Source: UBA7446 sp965657545
GTDB lineage: Bacteria > Bacteroidota > Bacteroidia > Flavobacteriales > Flavobacteriaceae
NCBI GenBank assembly: GCA_965657545.1
Contig: CBFHOG010000017.1
Location: 1 to 28,055 of the forward strand
Direction of reading: 5' to 3'
Length of the DNA: 28,055 nucleotides
Shown piece after piece: positions 1 to 7,789 of this stretch. Numbering within the stretch: position 1 is the first letter of the stretch; each line of letters begins with the position of its first letter. A program made the position numbers and the translations under genes. Below the pieces are notes generated by a model that did not search any database, was not told where the DNA came from, and was given only the letters and a program-made list of their open reading frames with translations.

Positions 1-91
1 AGCTTACGAGAAATCTTAATTTATTTATGTTCATTATATGATTAATTATTATTTGTTTAAAAGGCGCAACATATTTTTTTCGCTTTCAACT

Positions 92-99
92 TATATTTG
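92..99 (+). promoter_or_regulatory. Candidate Bacteroidota -7 box (TATATTTG), distal to parE
   Basis: TATATTTG matches the Bacteroidota consensus TAnnTTTG exactly. No good TTG (-33) element lies at the usual distance upstream. If used, transcription would begin near 105 and give parE a leader of about 260 nt containing the 137-155 hairpin. It could instead be a chance match in AT-rich DNA. Confidence 0.35.
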
Positions 100-136
100 T
101 ACGAATGTCGTGTATCCGACTTTTATACATTTCGCC

Positions 137-155
137 TACCTGCCGCAGGCAGGTA
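137..155. repeat. Perfect palindrome, 8-bp arms, 3-nt loop
   Basis: The arms TACCTGCC (137-144) and GGCAGGTA (148-155) are perfect reverse complements around the loop GCA. The element is GC-rich in an otherwise AT-rich intergenic stretch and has no T-run on either side, so it is not a typical intrinsic terminator. From memory, similar CCTGCC/GGCAGG palindromes recur between genes in flavobacterial genomes as REP-like elements. Only one copy is seen in this window, so calling it a repeat is an inference. Confidence 0.5.
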
Positions 156-368
156 TGTCAAACTCCCCTAAACTGTAAAAATTAAAAAAAGTGAATTAGG
201 CTAAGTCTTTAAAGTCAACAATTTGGAGGTTTGTTTGACGCTAAGTTAACAAAAAATCAATATCATGCGATGACTCAATTTTATTTTAACAATTCCAACG
301 GCGTATTTGTTAATTTCTTTAGCGTAACATCTGTTTATATTTCTGTCTGATGTTTTAAATTAGCCCTC

Positions 369-2222
369 ATGCCACAAACCACACAGTATAACGAAGACAA
401 TATCCGTTCCTTAGACTGGAAAGAGCATATTCGTATGCGTCCGGGGATGTATATTGGCAAGCTCGGCGATGGTTCTTCTCCCGATGATGGGATTTATATT
501 TTACTCAAAGAAGTCTTAGACAACAGTATAGATGAGTTTGTCATGGGCGCTGGTAAAACCATAGAAATCAATATTGCTGAGGGAAAGGTTTCGGTGCGAG
601 ACTACGGCCGTGGTATTCCATTGGGTAAAGTGGTAGATGTGGTATCTAAAATGAATACGGGTGGAAAATACGATTCCCGTGCCTTTAAAAAATCGGTAGG
701 ACTTAACGGGGTAGGTACCAAAGCCGTGAATGCCCTTTCCATGGACTTTTCGGTCTATTCGGTGCGTGAAGGTCAGATGAAGTTAGCGCGTTTTAGCCAA
801 GGAACCTTGGAGGAAGACGCCGAAGTAACAACTTCTTCCAAGCGCAACGGAACGGGGGTATCATTTATGCCCGATGAGTCCATATTTAAAAAATACCGTT
901 ACCGCCACGAGTATGTGGCAAAAATGCTCAAAAACTATGTCTATCTAAACCCTGGGCTAACCATTGTTTTTAACGGCGAAAAATTTATTTCCAAAAACGG
1001 GCTAAAAGACCTGTTGGAAGACAACAACAACACAGAAGATTTTCTCTATCCTGTAATTCACCTCAAAGGCAACGATATTGAAGTGGCCATTACGCACAGT
1101 AAAACCCAGTACAACGAAGAATATCACTCATTTGTAAACGGTCAACACACCACACAAGGAGGAACGCACCAAACCGCATTTCGGGAAGCCTTAGTAAAAA
1201 CCATTCGGGAGTTTTACGGCAAACAATTTGATCCCTCTGATATTCGTAAATCCATTATTTCTGCGATTAGCATCAAGGTCATGGAACCTGTGTTTGAGTC
1301 GCAAACAAAAACCAAATTGGGCTCTACCGAAATGGGTGGTGATTTACCAACGGTACGTACTTACATCAATGATTTTGTAGGGAAGCAGTTAGATAATTTT
1401 CTTCATAAAAATGCCGATACCGCAGAGGCGTTGCAACGTAAAATATTACAAGCCGAGAAAGAACGCAAAGAACTCTCGGGTATTCGTAAGTTGGCACGTG
1501 AACGTGCTAAAAAAGCGAGCTTACACAATAAAAAACTGCGGGATTGTCGTGTGCATTTGGGCGACATCAAAAAAGACCGTCGTTTGGAATCCACGCTATT
1601 TATTACGGAGGGCGACTCGGCAAGTGGCTCTATTACTAAATCTAGAGATGTGAATACGCAAGCGGTGTTTAGCCTTCGTGGAAAGCCGTTGAATTCCTAT
1701 GGCATGTCCAAAAAAATCGTTTATGAAAACGAGGAATTCAATCTGTTACAAGCCGCATTGAATATTGAAGAATCCATGGAGGATTTGCGGTATAACAATA
1801 TCGTTATCGCTACAGATGCGGATGTAGATGGGATGCACATTCGGCTACTTTTGATAACCTTCTTTTTACAGTTTTTCCCAGAGCTAATCAAAGACGGACA
1901 TCTATATATTTTGCAAACACCATTATTCCGTGTGCGCAACAAAAAGAAAACGATTTACTGTTACTCAGAGCAAGAGCGTGTTGATGCCTTAACGGAACTG
2001 GGAAAACAAGCCGAAATCACACGATTTAAAGGATTAGGTGAAATTTCCCCCGATGAGTTTACGCATTTTATTGGCGATGATATTCGCCTTGATCCTGTAA
2101 TGTTAGATAAAAACATGACGATTGATGAGTTGTTATCGTTTTATATGGGTAAAAATACACCCAAACGACAAGAGTTTATCATCGACAACCTAAAAGTAGA
2201 GTTAGATAAAGTAGAATCATGA
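369..2222 (+). CDS. parE: DNA topoisomerase IV subunit B (ParE)
   Basis: ATPase subunit of type IIA topoisomerase IV, which decatenates and relaxes chromosomes together with ParC. The GHKL ATP-binding fold shows EVLDNSIDE (48-56), DYGRGIP (78-84) and GLNGVG (111-116). The TOPRIM metal-binding core shows EGDSA (414-418), RGKPLN and DADVDG (483-488), followed by the conserved FKGLGE near the C terminus. The length of 617 aa and the absence of a GyrB-type insertion fit ParE, and the overlapping parC supports ParE over GyrB. The ATG at 369 gives a normal family N terminus (MRPGMYIG at 23-30). The stop overlaps the parC start in an ATGA, so the two subunits are probably translationally coupled. 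Confidence 0.95.
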   Translation: MPQTTQYNEDNIRSLDWKEHIRMRPGMYIGKLGDGSSPDDGIYILLKEVLDNSIDEFVMGAGKTIEINIAEGKVSVRDYGRGIPLGKVVDVVSKMNTGGKYDSRAFKKSVGLNGVGTKAVNALSMDFSVYSVREGQMKLARFSQGTLEEDAEVTTSSKRNGTGVSFMPDESIFKKYRYRHEYVAKMLKNYVYLNPGLTIVFNGEKFISKNGLKDLLEDNNNTEDFLYPVIHLKGNDIEVAITHSKTQYNEEYHSFVNGQHTTQGGTHQTAFREALVKTIREFYGKQFDPSDIRKSIISAISIKVMEPVFESQTKTKLGSTEMGGDLPTVRTYINDFVGKQLDNFLHKNADTAEALQRKILQAEKERKELSGIRKLARERAKKASLHNKKLRDCRVHLGDIKKDRRLESTLFITEGDSASGSITKSRDVNTQAVFSLRGKPLNSYGMSKKIVYENEEFNLLQAALNIEESMEDLRYNNIVIATDADVDGMHIRLLLITFFLQFFPELIKDGHLYILQTPLFRVRNKKKTIYCYSEQERVDALTELGKQAEITRFKGLGEISPDEFTHFIGDDIRLDPVMLDKNMTIDELLSFYMGKNTPKRQEFIIDNLKVELDKVES

Positions 2223-4804
2223 ACGACGAGCAGCACCTTTCTTCAGACGATCAGTTGATTCGCGTTACCGGCATGTACAAAGATTGGTTTTTGGACTATG
2301 CTTCGTATGTGATTCTGGAACGTGCCGTACCGGCTATTGAAGATGGCTTTAAACCTGTTCAGCGTCGTATTCTACATTCCATGAAAGACTTAGACGATGG
2401 CCGCTATAACAAGGTTGCCAACGTTGTGGGGCATACCATGCAATATCACCCCCATGGAGACGCCTCCATTTCCGATGCCATGGTGCAGATTGGTCAAAAA
2501 GATTTGCTCATTGACATGCAGGGAAACTGGGGAAATATCCTAACGGGTGATTCAGCAGCAGCCTCCCGATACATAGAAGCACGACTATCCAAATTTGCCC
2601 TTGATGTGGTATATAGCCCAAAAGTTACGCAATGGCAACTGTCGTATGACGGGCGTAAAAAAGAACCGATTCATTTACCGGTAAAATTCCCCATGCTGCT
2701 AGCGCAAGGCGGAGAGGGGATTGCAGTAGGACTTTCCACCAAAATTTTACCTCACAACTTCAATGAACTTATAGACGCTTCCATCAAGCACTTACAAGGC
2801 AAACGCTTTACGCTTGTTCCCGATTTCCCAACAGGTGGCGTTATGGATGCCGACAACTATAACGATGGCTTGCGTGGGGGTAAAATACGCGTGCGTGCAC
2901 GGATTACCCAACAGGACAAGCAAACCCTAATAATATCTGAAATTCCATTTTCTACCACCACGTCTTCGCTGATAGATTCCATTCTAAAAGCCAATGAAAA
3001 AGGGAAAATTAAGATTAAAAAGATTGAAGATAATACAGCTGCAGCGGTTGAAATTAAAATCATTCTTCCCCCCAACGTTTCTCCCGATAAAACCATAGAT
3101 GCTCTTTTTGCTTTTACGGCTTGTGAAACCTCTATTTCGCCTTTGGGCTGTGTGATTGAAGACAACAAACCCAATTTTATTGGGGTATCCGAAATACTTC
3201 GTCGTTCCACCGACCACACACTTGAATTGCTGCGTGCTGAACTTGAAGTTAAACAAGAGGAACTAGAAGAACAATGGCATTTTGCATCCTTAGAGCGTAT
3301 TTTTATTGAAAATCGCATCTATCGAGATATTGAAGAAGTAGAAACCTGGGAGGGTGTTCTAAAAGCCATTCATGCGGGACTAGCGCCATATACCACAAAC
3401 CTAAAGCGTGTCGTTACTGATGAGGATGTTATTCGCTTGACGGAAATCCGCATCAAGCGTATTTCAAAATTTGATTTAGATAAAGCACAACAAAAAATTG
3501 AAGCCCTTGAAGAAGAATTAAATCAAGTAGCGCATGATTTGGCACATCTGGTAGATTTTGCAATTGCGTATTTCAAACGCCTTAAAAAAACCTATGGAGA
3601 AGGAAAAGAACGCAAAACAGAACTTAGCGTTTTTGCAGATGTAGATGCACGGAAAGTAGTTATTCGAAACACAAAGCTGTATGTGAGTAGAGAAGAGGGC
3701 TTTGTGGGGACGTCATTGCGCAAAGACGAATATGTTGCTGATTGTGCCGATATTGACGATGTGATTGTATTTACCGAGGATGGTAAAATGATGGTCACCA
3801 AAGTGGATAGCAAAACCTTTGTGGGTAAAAATATCATTCACGTTGCGGTATTTAAAAAGAAAGACAAGCGTACCATTTACAATATGATTTACCAAGATGG
3901 TCGTGGCGGTACGTCGTATATAAAACGCTTTGCGGTTACTGGAGTTACTAGAGATAAACACTACGACCTAACCAATGGTAATGCCCAATCAAAAGTGCAT
4001 TATTTTTCGGCAAACCCAAATGGAGAAGCCGAAATCGTAACCATACACTTACGCCAAAGTGGTTCGATTAAAAAACTGAAATGGGATTTGGACTTTGCCG
4101 ATTTGGTTATAAAAGGCAGGGGAGTTCGTGGTAATACGGTAACCAAATACGCCATTAAGCGAGTAGATCTAAAAGAAGAAGGTGTGTCAACACTGAAGCC
4201 AAGGAAAATTTGGTTTGACGAAACCGTTCAACGCCTTAATGCTGACGAACGTGGACGTTTGCTTGGCGCATTTAGAGGAGAGGATCGAATACTAATCGTA
4301 ACGCAATCGGGGAAAGTAAAAACACAAATTCCAGATTTAAGCATGCATTTCCCCCCTGATATGTTGTTTCTAGAAAAATGGGAACCTCAAAAACCGCTTT
4401 CTGCTGTTTATTTTGATGGGACAAAGGATCGTTACTTTGGAAAACGATTTCTTATTGAATCCCCAGATAAAGAAGAGCAGTTTATACAAGAAGGTTCAAA
4501 AATCAAATTAGAGTGGTTTTCTGCCGATTGGCGACCTGTATGTACACTTCATTTTGTAAAGCCACGTGGTGGCGAAGCAAAAGAAACACAACAGTTGGAG
4601 TTTGAAGACTTTATTGCGCCAAAAGGGATAAAAGCCATTGGAAATCAGCTTACAATAGAAAAGCTAAAACGCATTGAGGCTAACGATCCGTTGCCATACA
4701 CACCAGAACCTGAAACTGAGGCAGTTGATATTGAAGCAGAAGTGGAAGAAGTAAATCCTCCAGATATCGACGATAGCGAAGGACAGATTAGTTTAGAACT
4801 TTAA
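2219..4804 (+). CDS. parC: DNA topoisomerase IV subunit A (ParC)
   Basis: DNA-cleaving subunit of topoisomerase IV. The winged-helix region carries FKPVQRRIL (44-52) and the quinolone-pocket segment YHPHGD (76-81). The catalytic tyrosine is Y118 in AAASRYIEAR. A coiled-coil stretch lies around 410-450, followed by a C-terminal beta-pinwheel-like domain and an acidic tail rich in E and D that ends in ISLEL. At the positions matching E. coli ParC S80 and E84 this protein has A82 and D86, which I believe is common in Bacteroidota ParC. The start ATG overlaps the parE stop by 4 bp. The end overlaps the convergent terC-family gene by 4 bp with no terminator between them. Confidence 0.95.
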   Translation: MNDEQHLSSDDQLIRVTGMYKDWFLDYASYVILERAVPAIEDGFKPVQRRILHSMKDLDDGRYNKVANVVGHTMQYHPHGDASISDAMVQIGQKDLLIDMQGNWGNILTGDSAAASRYIEARLSKFALDVVYSPKVTQWQLSYDGRKKEPIHLPVKFPMLLAQGGEGIAVGLSTKILPHNFNELIDASIKHLQGKRFTLVPDFPTGGVMDADNYNDGLRGGKIRVRARITQQDKQTLIISEIPFSTTTSSLIDSILKANEKGKIKIKKIEDNTAAAVEIKIILPPNVSPDKTIDALFAFTACETSISPLGCVIEDNKPNFIGVSEILRRSTDHTLELLRAELEVKQEELEEQWHFASLERIFIENRIYRDIEEVETWEGVLKAIHAGLAPYTTNLKRVVTDEDVIRLTEIRIKRISKFDLDKAQQKIEALEEELNQVAHDLAHLVDFAIAYFKRLKKTYGEGKERKTELSVFADVDARKVVIRNTKLYVSREEGFVGTSLRKDEYVADCADIDDVIVFTEDGKMMVTKVDSKTFVGKNIIHVAVFKKKDKRTIYNMIYQDGRGGTSYIKRFAVTGVTRDKHYDLTNGNAQSKVHYFSANPNGEAEIVTIHLRQSGSIKKLKWDLDFADLVIKGRGVRGNTVTKYAIKRVDLKEEGVSTLKPRKIWFDETVQRLNADERGRLLGAFRGEDRILIVTQSGKVKTQIPDLSMHFPPDMLFLEKWEPQKPLSAVYFDGTKDRYFGKRFLIESPDKEEQFIQEGSKIKLEWFSADWRPVCTLHFVKPRGGEAKETQQLEFEDFIAPKGIKAIGNQLTIEKLKRIEANDPLPYTPEPETEAVDIEAEVEEVNPPDIDDSEGQISLEL

Positions 4805-5580
4805 TGTGTTGTTTTACTTTTTCTAAAACGCATATTCAGAAATTCCACCAACAGCGAAAAAGCAATGGCAAAGTATAAGTAACCCTTTGGAATAGCACCA
4901 ACACTTGTTCCTAGCACTTCTAAATGACAGAGGTGTGCTCCCTCAGCAATAAGCATAAATCCTATCAATATTAAAAACGAAAGTGCTAAAATCTGTAATG
5001 ACGGGTGTTTGTGTACAAAACGCGTTACAGGGTGTGCAAACCACATCATTGCTACTATAGAAATGACCACAGCGATAATCATAATCCAAAGTGCACCATC
5101 AATACCGTTGGTCATTCCAACAGCAGTCAAAATAGAATCTACAGAGAAAACCGCATCAATTAAAATGATTTGCAATAAGATTTTCCCCATTGTATTACCT
5201 GATTTGTTTTCAATCTGTTCGCTTTTTTCTCCGGCATGATCAATTTTTTCATGAATTTCTTTGGTGCTTTTGTAAAGTAAAAAGAGTCCGCCTGCAAATA
5301 AAATAAGCGATTGCCCATTTACCGCCGCATGAATGACTGCATTGGAAATCTCAAAAAGTGTGGATTGCATGGCGATAAGCCATGAAATAGCAAAAAGTAA
5401 GAGAATACGTAATACCAGAGCAAGTAAGAGACCAATATTGGTTGCGCTTTTTCGTTTTTCTCCTGGAAGTTTTCCAACAACTATAGAGATAAAAACGATG
5501 TTATCTATGCCCAGAATAATTTCCAAAAAGGTTAGGGTCAGCAACGATGAAATCGCTTCTGTAGTAAAAAGAAAATCCAT
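4801..5580 (-). CDS. TerC-family integral membrane protein
   Basis: A protein of 259 aa with about seven hydrophobic segments. It has the TerC-family signatures LEIILGIDNIVFI (19-31) and IDAVFSVDSI (141-150), whose buried acidic residues (E20, D26, D142, D148) recur in the family. Relatives include bacterial Mn2+ exporters and E. coli inner-membrane proteins of unknown substrate. A metal-ion transport role is therefore plausible, but tellurite resistance should not be assumed. A soluble charged loop (about 105-130) separates the two halves. The gene starts directly after the stop codon of the upstream lipoprotein gene (no gap) and converges on parC with a 4-bp overlap, so it is probably the last gene of an XRE-lipoprotein-terC unit. 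Confidence 0.85.
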   Translation of the reverse strand: MDFLFTTEAISSLLTLTFLEIILGIDNIVFISIVVGKLPGEKRKSATNIGLLLALVLRILLLFAISWLIAMQSTLFEISNAVIHAAVNGQSLILFAGGLFLLYKSTKEIHEKIDHAGEKSEQIENKSGNTMGKILLQIILIDAVFSVDSILTAVGMTNGIDGALWIMIIAVVISIVAMMWFAHPVTRFVHKHPSLQILALSFLILIGFMLIAEGAHLCHLEVLGTSVGAIPKGYLYFAIAFSLLVEFLNMRFRKSKTTH

Positions 5581-5958
5581 CTAATTAATAAGTTTAGTTA
5601 CCACACCACGTTGTTTGTTACCACTATCGCCAACTAAATTGTACTCAAAGGTGTAGGTGTTGTCTTTAGTCGTAAGAATTTTCATGTGCACTGCCTTTGA
5701 ATCTTGATACGTGAGCGGTCTTAATTTTTTCACAATACATTCGCAATCATTTAACCATCGTACAGATGAGCTATCCACTCTGCTTAGGTAATAATCTACC
5801 TCAATGCTGTCGGTGCGAGTAAATTTTGTAGTCAGTGTATCACCCAAAATTATAGAAGTAAAGGAAAATGTACCAGTGTGAAAATCGCTACAATTGCGCT
5901 GTGGCGAAAAACAAGCGGTTATAGATAAAAATAAAATACTAATTGTGGCAATTCTCAT
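5581..5958 (-). CDS. Small predicted lipoprotein, function unknown
   Basis: A 125-aa protein with a lipoprotein signal peptide: a basic start (MR), a hydrophobic core and the lipobox SITAC with the acceptor cysteine at C16. It is therefore probably a lipid-anchored envelope protein. The mature part is beta-rich, contains several Cys (C23, C52, C54) and the segment SSVRWLNDCE. I recall small flavobacterial proteins with this pattern that are sometimes labelled 'DNA topoisomerase IV'; if so, the label probably comes from the neighbourhood, since no topoisomerase motif is visible. It sits between the XRE gene (12-nt gap) and the terC-family gene (0-nt gap). A perfect -7 box fills the upstream gap. 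Confidence 0.75.
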   Translation of the reverse strand: MRIATISILFLSITACFSPQRNCSDFHTGTFSFTSIILGDTLTTKFTRTDSIEVDYYLSRVDSSSVRWLNDCECIVKKLRPLTYQDSKAVHMKILTTKDNTYTFEYNLVGDSGNKQRGVVTKLIN

Positions 5959-5962
5959 ACCC

Positions 5963-5970
5963 CAAAAATA
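5963..5970 (-). promoter_or_regulatory. Candidate -7 box for the lipoprotein gene
   Basis: On the minus strand TATTTTTG matches TAnnTTTG exactly and is followed by GGGT and the ATG. It occupies most of the 12-nt gap between the XRE stop and the lipoprotein start. If active, the mRNA would be leaderless or nearly so. No clear -33 element was found. Confidence 0.4.
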
Positions 5971-6381
5971 TCATTTTTTATTGATGTATGTACTACAAGT
6001 GCCATCGGAATAGAAAACCGTAACACGTTCCACTTCTTGGGAATTATCACTGGTTTTTTGTGTGGAACTATTGTGTTGCACAAGCTTTTCAGGCTGCTCA
6101 ATTTTAGGTTGCTCTGTATGTGGATCTTCTTCGGAGGGAAATAATAAGGGTGTGTCAGCTACAATTTTTGTTTGCGTAGCATCTTTACCTAAGAGCAACC
6201 AATCAGAATGAAGGGTAGGGAAGGCGTGAAGTACTTTCATGATAAAATCTAAGCTTGGCTTATTTCGTCCAGAAAGGATATGAGAAATAGAAGATCGTTG
6301 CACACCAATTTTATCTGCAAATGCAGCAGAACTGAGTTCACTATCGTCAATTACTTTTCTAATACGTTCAATTAAATCCAT
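5971..6381 (-). CDS. XRE-family helix-turn-helix transcriptional regulator
   Basis: A 136-aa protein with an N-terminal lambda-repressor-like HTH. SSAAFADKIGVQRSSISHIL (17-36) supplies the HTH and is followed by SGRNKPSLDF and the WLLLGK (61-66) that typically ends this domain. The C-terminal half is a low-complexity linker rich in P, E, Q, T and S, ending in a short beta-like segment (ERVTVFYSDGTCSTY). There is no protease or sensor domain, so it is not a LexA/CI-type self-cleaving repressor. The frame is open upstream to a TTG at 6426, but that codon lies inside the predicted -7 box, so the ATG at 6381 is chosen. It is divergent from the M14 peptidase gene, and the shared region carries repeated TGTAAAC motifs that are likely operators for this protein. 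Confidence 0.85.
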   Translation of the reverse strand: MDLIERIRKVIDDSELSSAAFADKIGVQRSSISHILSGRNKPSLDFIMKVLHAFPTLHSDWLLLGKDATQTKIVADTPLLFPSEEDPHTEQPKIEQPEKLVQHNSSTQKTSDNSQEVERVTVFYSDGTCSTYINKK

Positions 6382-6404
6382 GGTTACATTTGTATATTTA
6401 GATT

Positions 6405-6411
6405 TGTAAAC
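6405..6411. promoter_or_regulatory. TGTAAAC half-site in the XRE leader
   Basis: An exact TGTAAAC lies between the predicted XRE -7 box and the XRE start codon. It is the same heptamer found four more times on the peptidase side of the region. A site here would suit autoregulation by roadblock or promoter occlusion; this is inferred from position only. Confidence 0.4.
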
Positions 6412-6423
6412 TCCCTGTATTTT

Positions 6424-6431
6424 CAAATGTA
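6424..6431 (-). promoter_or_regulatory. Candidate -7 box for the XRE gene
   Basis: On the minus strand TACATTTG matches TAnnTTTG exactly and sits inside CTTACATTTG. The divergent peptidase promoter has the same TACATTTG inside GTTTACATTTG, so both promoters share their core. Transcription would start near 6418 and give a leader of about 37 nt to the ATG at 6381. Confidence 0.5.
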
Positions 6432-6535
6432 AGCATTTATTTAGATACTATAATATTAAACTAAAACTCATAATAACCATCGTTAAAATATACATTTACA
6501 GTGTCTTAAGTGATTTTAGGATAAAAACAATTAAA

Positions 6536-6557
6536 AATGTTTCCATATGTAAACATT
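6536..6557. promoter_or_regulatory. Inverted repeat, candidate operator
   Basis: AATGTTT (6536-6542) and AAACATT (6551-6557) are perfect inverted repeats separated by 8 nt. The right arm overlaps a TGTAAACAT element (6548-6556) that recurs at 6604-6612. It lies between the two divergent promoters and could be an upstream operator for the XRE regulator. Confidence 0.45.
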
Positions 6558-6570
6558 GACGCGAAGAAAT

Positions 6571-6578
6571 TGTTTACA
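6571..6578. promoter_or_regulatory. TGTTTACA half-site
   Basis: This element contains GTTTACA (6572-6578), the reverse complement of TGTAAAC. It lies between the two inverted repeats, about 25 nt upstream of the -33 region of the peptidase promoter, and may be a further contact site for the same regulator. Confidence 0.35.
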
Positions 6579-6603
6579 ACATTAACTTTTGTATGTATAT
6601 AAT

Positions 6604-6625
6604 TGTAAACATGTTAAAGTTTACA
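6604..6625. promoter_or_regulatory. Inverted repeat overlapping the M14 peptidase promoter
   Basis: TGTAAAC (6604-6610) and GTTTACA (6619-6625) are perfect inverted repeats with an 8-nt spacer. The right arm runs into the -7 box (6622-6629) and the left arm overlaps a TTG (6603-6605) that could be the -33 element. A protein bound here would block RNA polymerase, so this is the best candidate for a repressor operator. The neighbouring XRE protein is the obvious, unproven, binder. Confidence 0.55.
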
Positions 6626-6629
6626 TTTG
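6622..6629 (+). promoter_or_regulatory. -7 box of the M14 peptidase promoter
   Basis: TACATTTG matches TAnnTTTG exactly, with TTG at 6603-6605 (16-nt spacer) as a possible -33 element. The ATG at 6636 begins 6 nt after the box, so the transcript is probably leaderless. It overlaps the inverted repeat at 6604-6625. Confidence 0.55.
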
Positions 6630-6635
6630 CAAACG

Positions 6636-7727
6636 ATGAATGATTATTTAACCATACAACCAAAATTAGAATCACAAAAAATGCAAGGGCGCTATATAAC
6701 CCAGGCGCATATGGATTCATTTATAAAATCATTTTCTGTAAAAACAATTGGAAAAAGTGTGGAATCTCGTCCAATTCAAGCCATTGATATAGGAACTGGT
6801 CCTGTTAATATTTTGATTTGGTCTCAGATGCATGGTAATGAATCTACTGCTACCAAGGCATTATTAGACGTTTTGTGTTATGTAGAGCAAAACCCCTCCC
6901 TTTTAACGGCTTTTACGCTTAAAGTGATTCCTATGCTTAATCCGGACGGTGCAGCTGCTTATACGCGCTTTAACGCCAATGAAGTGGACTTAAATAGAGA
7001 TGCGATTGAACTATCACAACCAGAATCAAAGTTGCTTATAGACTTGTATCATGAATTTAATCCTCATTATTGCTTTAATCTTCATGATCAGCGAACGCTT
7101 TTTGGTGTAAATAATATAGCGTGTATGCTTTCGTTTCTATCACCTGCCGCTGATGAAACCAAAAAACACACAGTTGCACGCGAAAAGGCGATGGGTGTTA
7201 TTGGTTATATCCAAAATGCCTTGCAAGAACACATTCCAAAACAGGTTGGACGATATGACGATACTTTTAATCCAAATTGCATGGGTGATTTTTTTACTCA
7301 GCAGGGCACGCCAACGCTATTGTTTGAAGCAGGACAAGTAGGATTAGACTATGGACGCATTGAAACACGAAAATGGTATGGTTTTTCCATTTTAAAAGCG
7401 TTAGAATGTATTTCTATGAAGCTGCACATGCCAACGACCTACCAAGACATTCCAGAAGTAGCAAAGTCTTTTGTTGATGTTTTAATTAAAAACCTAAATG
7501 TTGATCAAACAACTACTGACATTGCACTACAATACGTTGAAGTATTAAAGAATGATAAAATACATTTTCTTCCTATTGTTCACAAAATGGGAAAGTTAGC
7601 GGATATAAATGGGCATAGAACAATGGATTTTTCTGGTGAAAACATTGCGTTATCCAAAAAAATAACAGTTGGTTCAAGTGCAATTTGGTTGTCTGATTTG
7701 TTAAATTTAACACAATATTCACATTAA
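6636..7727 (+). CDS. M14-type zinc metallopeptidase, cytoplasmic
   Basis: A 363-aa protein with the zinc carboxypeptidase (M14) pattern. The zinc ligands are H66 and E69 in MHGNES, and H150 in FNLHDQ. LNPDGA (101-106) and the N120-R121 pair are typical substrate-binding segments, and E231 in LLFEAGQ is the likely catalytic glutamate. No signal peptide is seen, so it probably acts in the cytoplasm on a small peptide or amino-acid conjugate; the substrate cannot be read from sequence. The frame is open to a TTG at 6627, but that lies inside the -7 box, so the ATG at 6636 is used. It is divergent from the XRE regulator and preceded by an operator-like inverted repeat. Confidence 0.8.
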   Translation: MNDYLTIQPKLESQKMQGRYITQAHMDSFIKSFSVKTIGKSVESRPIQAIDIGTGPVNILIWSQMHGNESTATKALLDVLCYVEQNPSLLTAFTLKVIPMLNPDGAAAYTRFNANEVDLNRDAIELSQPESKLLIDLYHEFNPHYCFNLHDQRTLFGVNNIACMLSFLSPAADETKKHTVAREKAMGVIGYIQNALQEHIPKQVGRYDDTFNPNCMGDFFTQQGTPTLLFEAGQVGLDYGRIETRKWYGFSILKALECISMKLHMPTTYQDIPEVAKSFVDVLIKNLNVDQTTTDIALQYVEVLKNDKIHFLPIVHKMGKLADINGHRTMDFSGENIALSKKITVGSSAIWLSDLLNLTQYSH

Positions 7728-7766
7728 ATTTAGTATTTAGACGCATAATTTTCAACGATTTTTTAG

Positions 7767-7774
7767 TTTCTTTG
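7767..7774 (+). promoter_or_regulatory. Weak candidate -7 box for the Lrp-type gene
   Basis: TTTCTTTG keeps the TTTG of the Bacteroidota consensus but lacks the A at position 2. It ends 15 nt before the start codon in a 62-nt gap after the peptidase gene. Nothing else in the gap looks like a promoter or a terminator. Confidence 0.25.
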
Positions 7775-7789
7775 CTAAAAATTTAAATT

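Larger units (their letters stand above)
1..368. other. Intergenic region upstream of parE
   Basis: No convincing coding region is seen in these 368 bases; all frames are broken by stops and the base composition is strongly A/T. It holds a perfect -7-like box at 92-99 and a perfect palindrome at 137-155, both listed separately. A weaker box, TATATTTC at 336-343, lies 25 bases before parE. The left neighbour is outside the window, so part of this stretch may belong to its promoter or 3' region. Confidence 0.6.

Noticed and set aside
369..2222. Annotation of the first gene as gyrB
   Set aside because: The GyrB/ParE motifs are shared, but the length and the overlapping parC (catalytic Y118, ParC-like tail) favour parE.
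2857..3318. 153-codon open frame on the minus strand inside parC
   Set aside because: It lies wholly inside a strongly supported gene, has a low-complexity Ser/Ile-rich translation and no motif; it is a reading-frame shadow.
4801..5580. Tellurite-resistance label for the TerC-family gene
   Set aside because: No other ter genes are present; the family name is historical and a metal-ion transport role is more likely.
6382..6426. TTG-initiated extension of the XRE regulator
   Set aside because: The TTG lies inside the predicted -7 box and the added residues are not part of the HTH fold.
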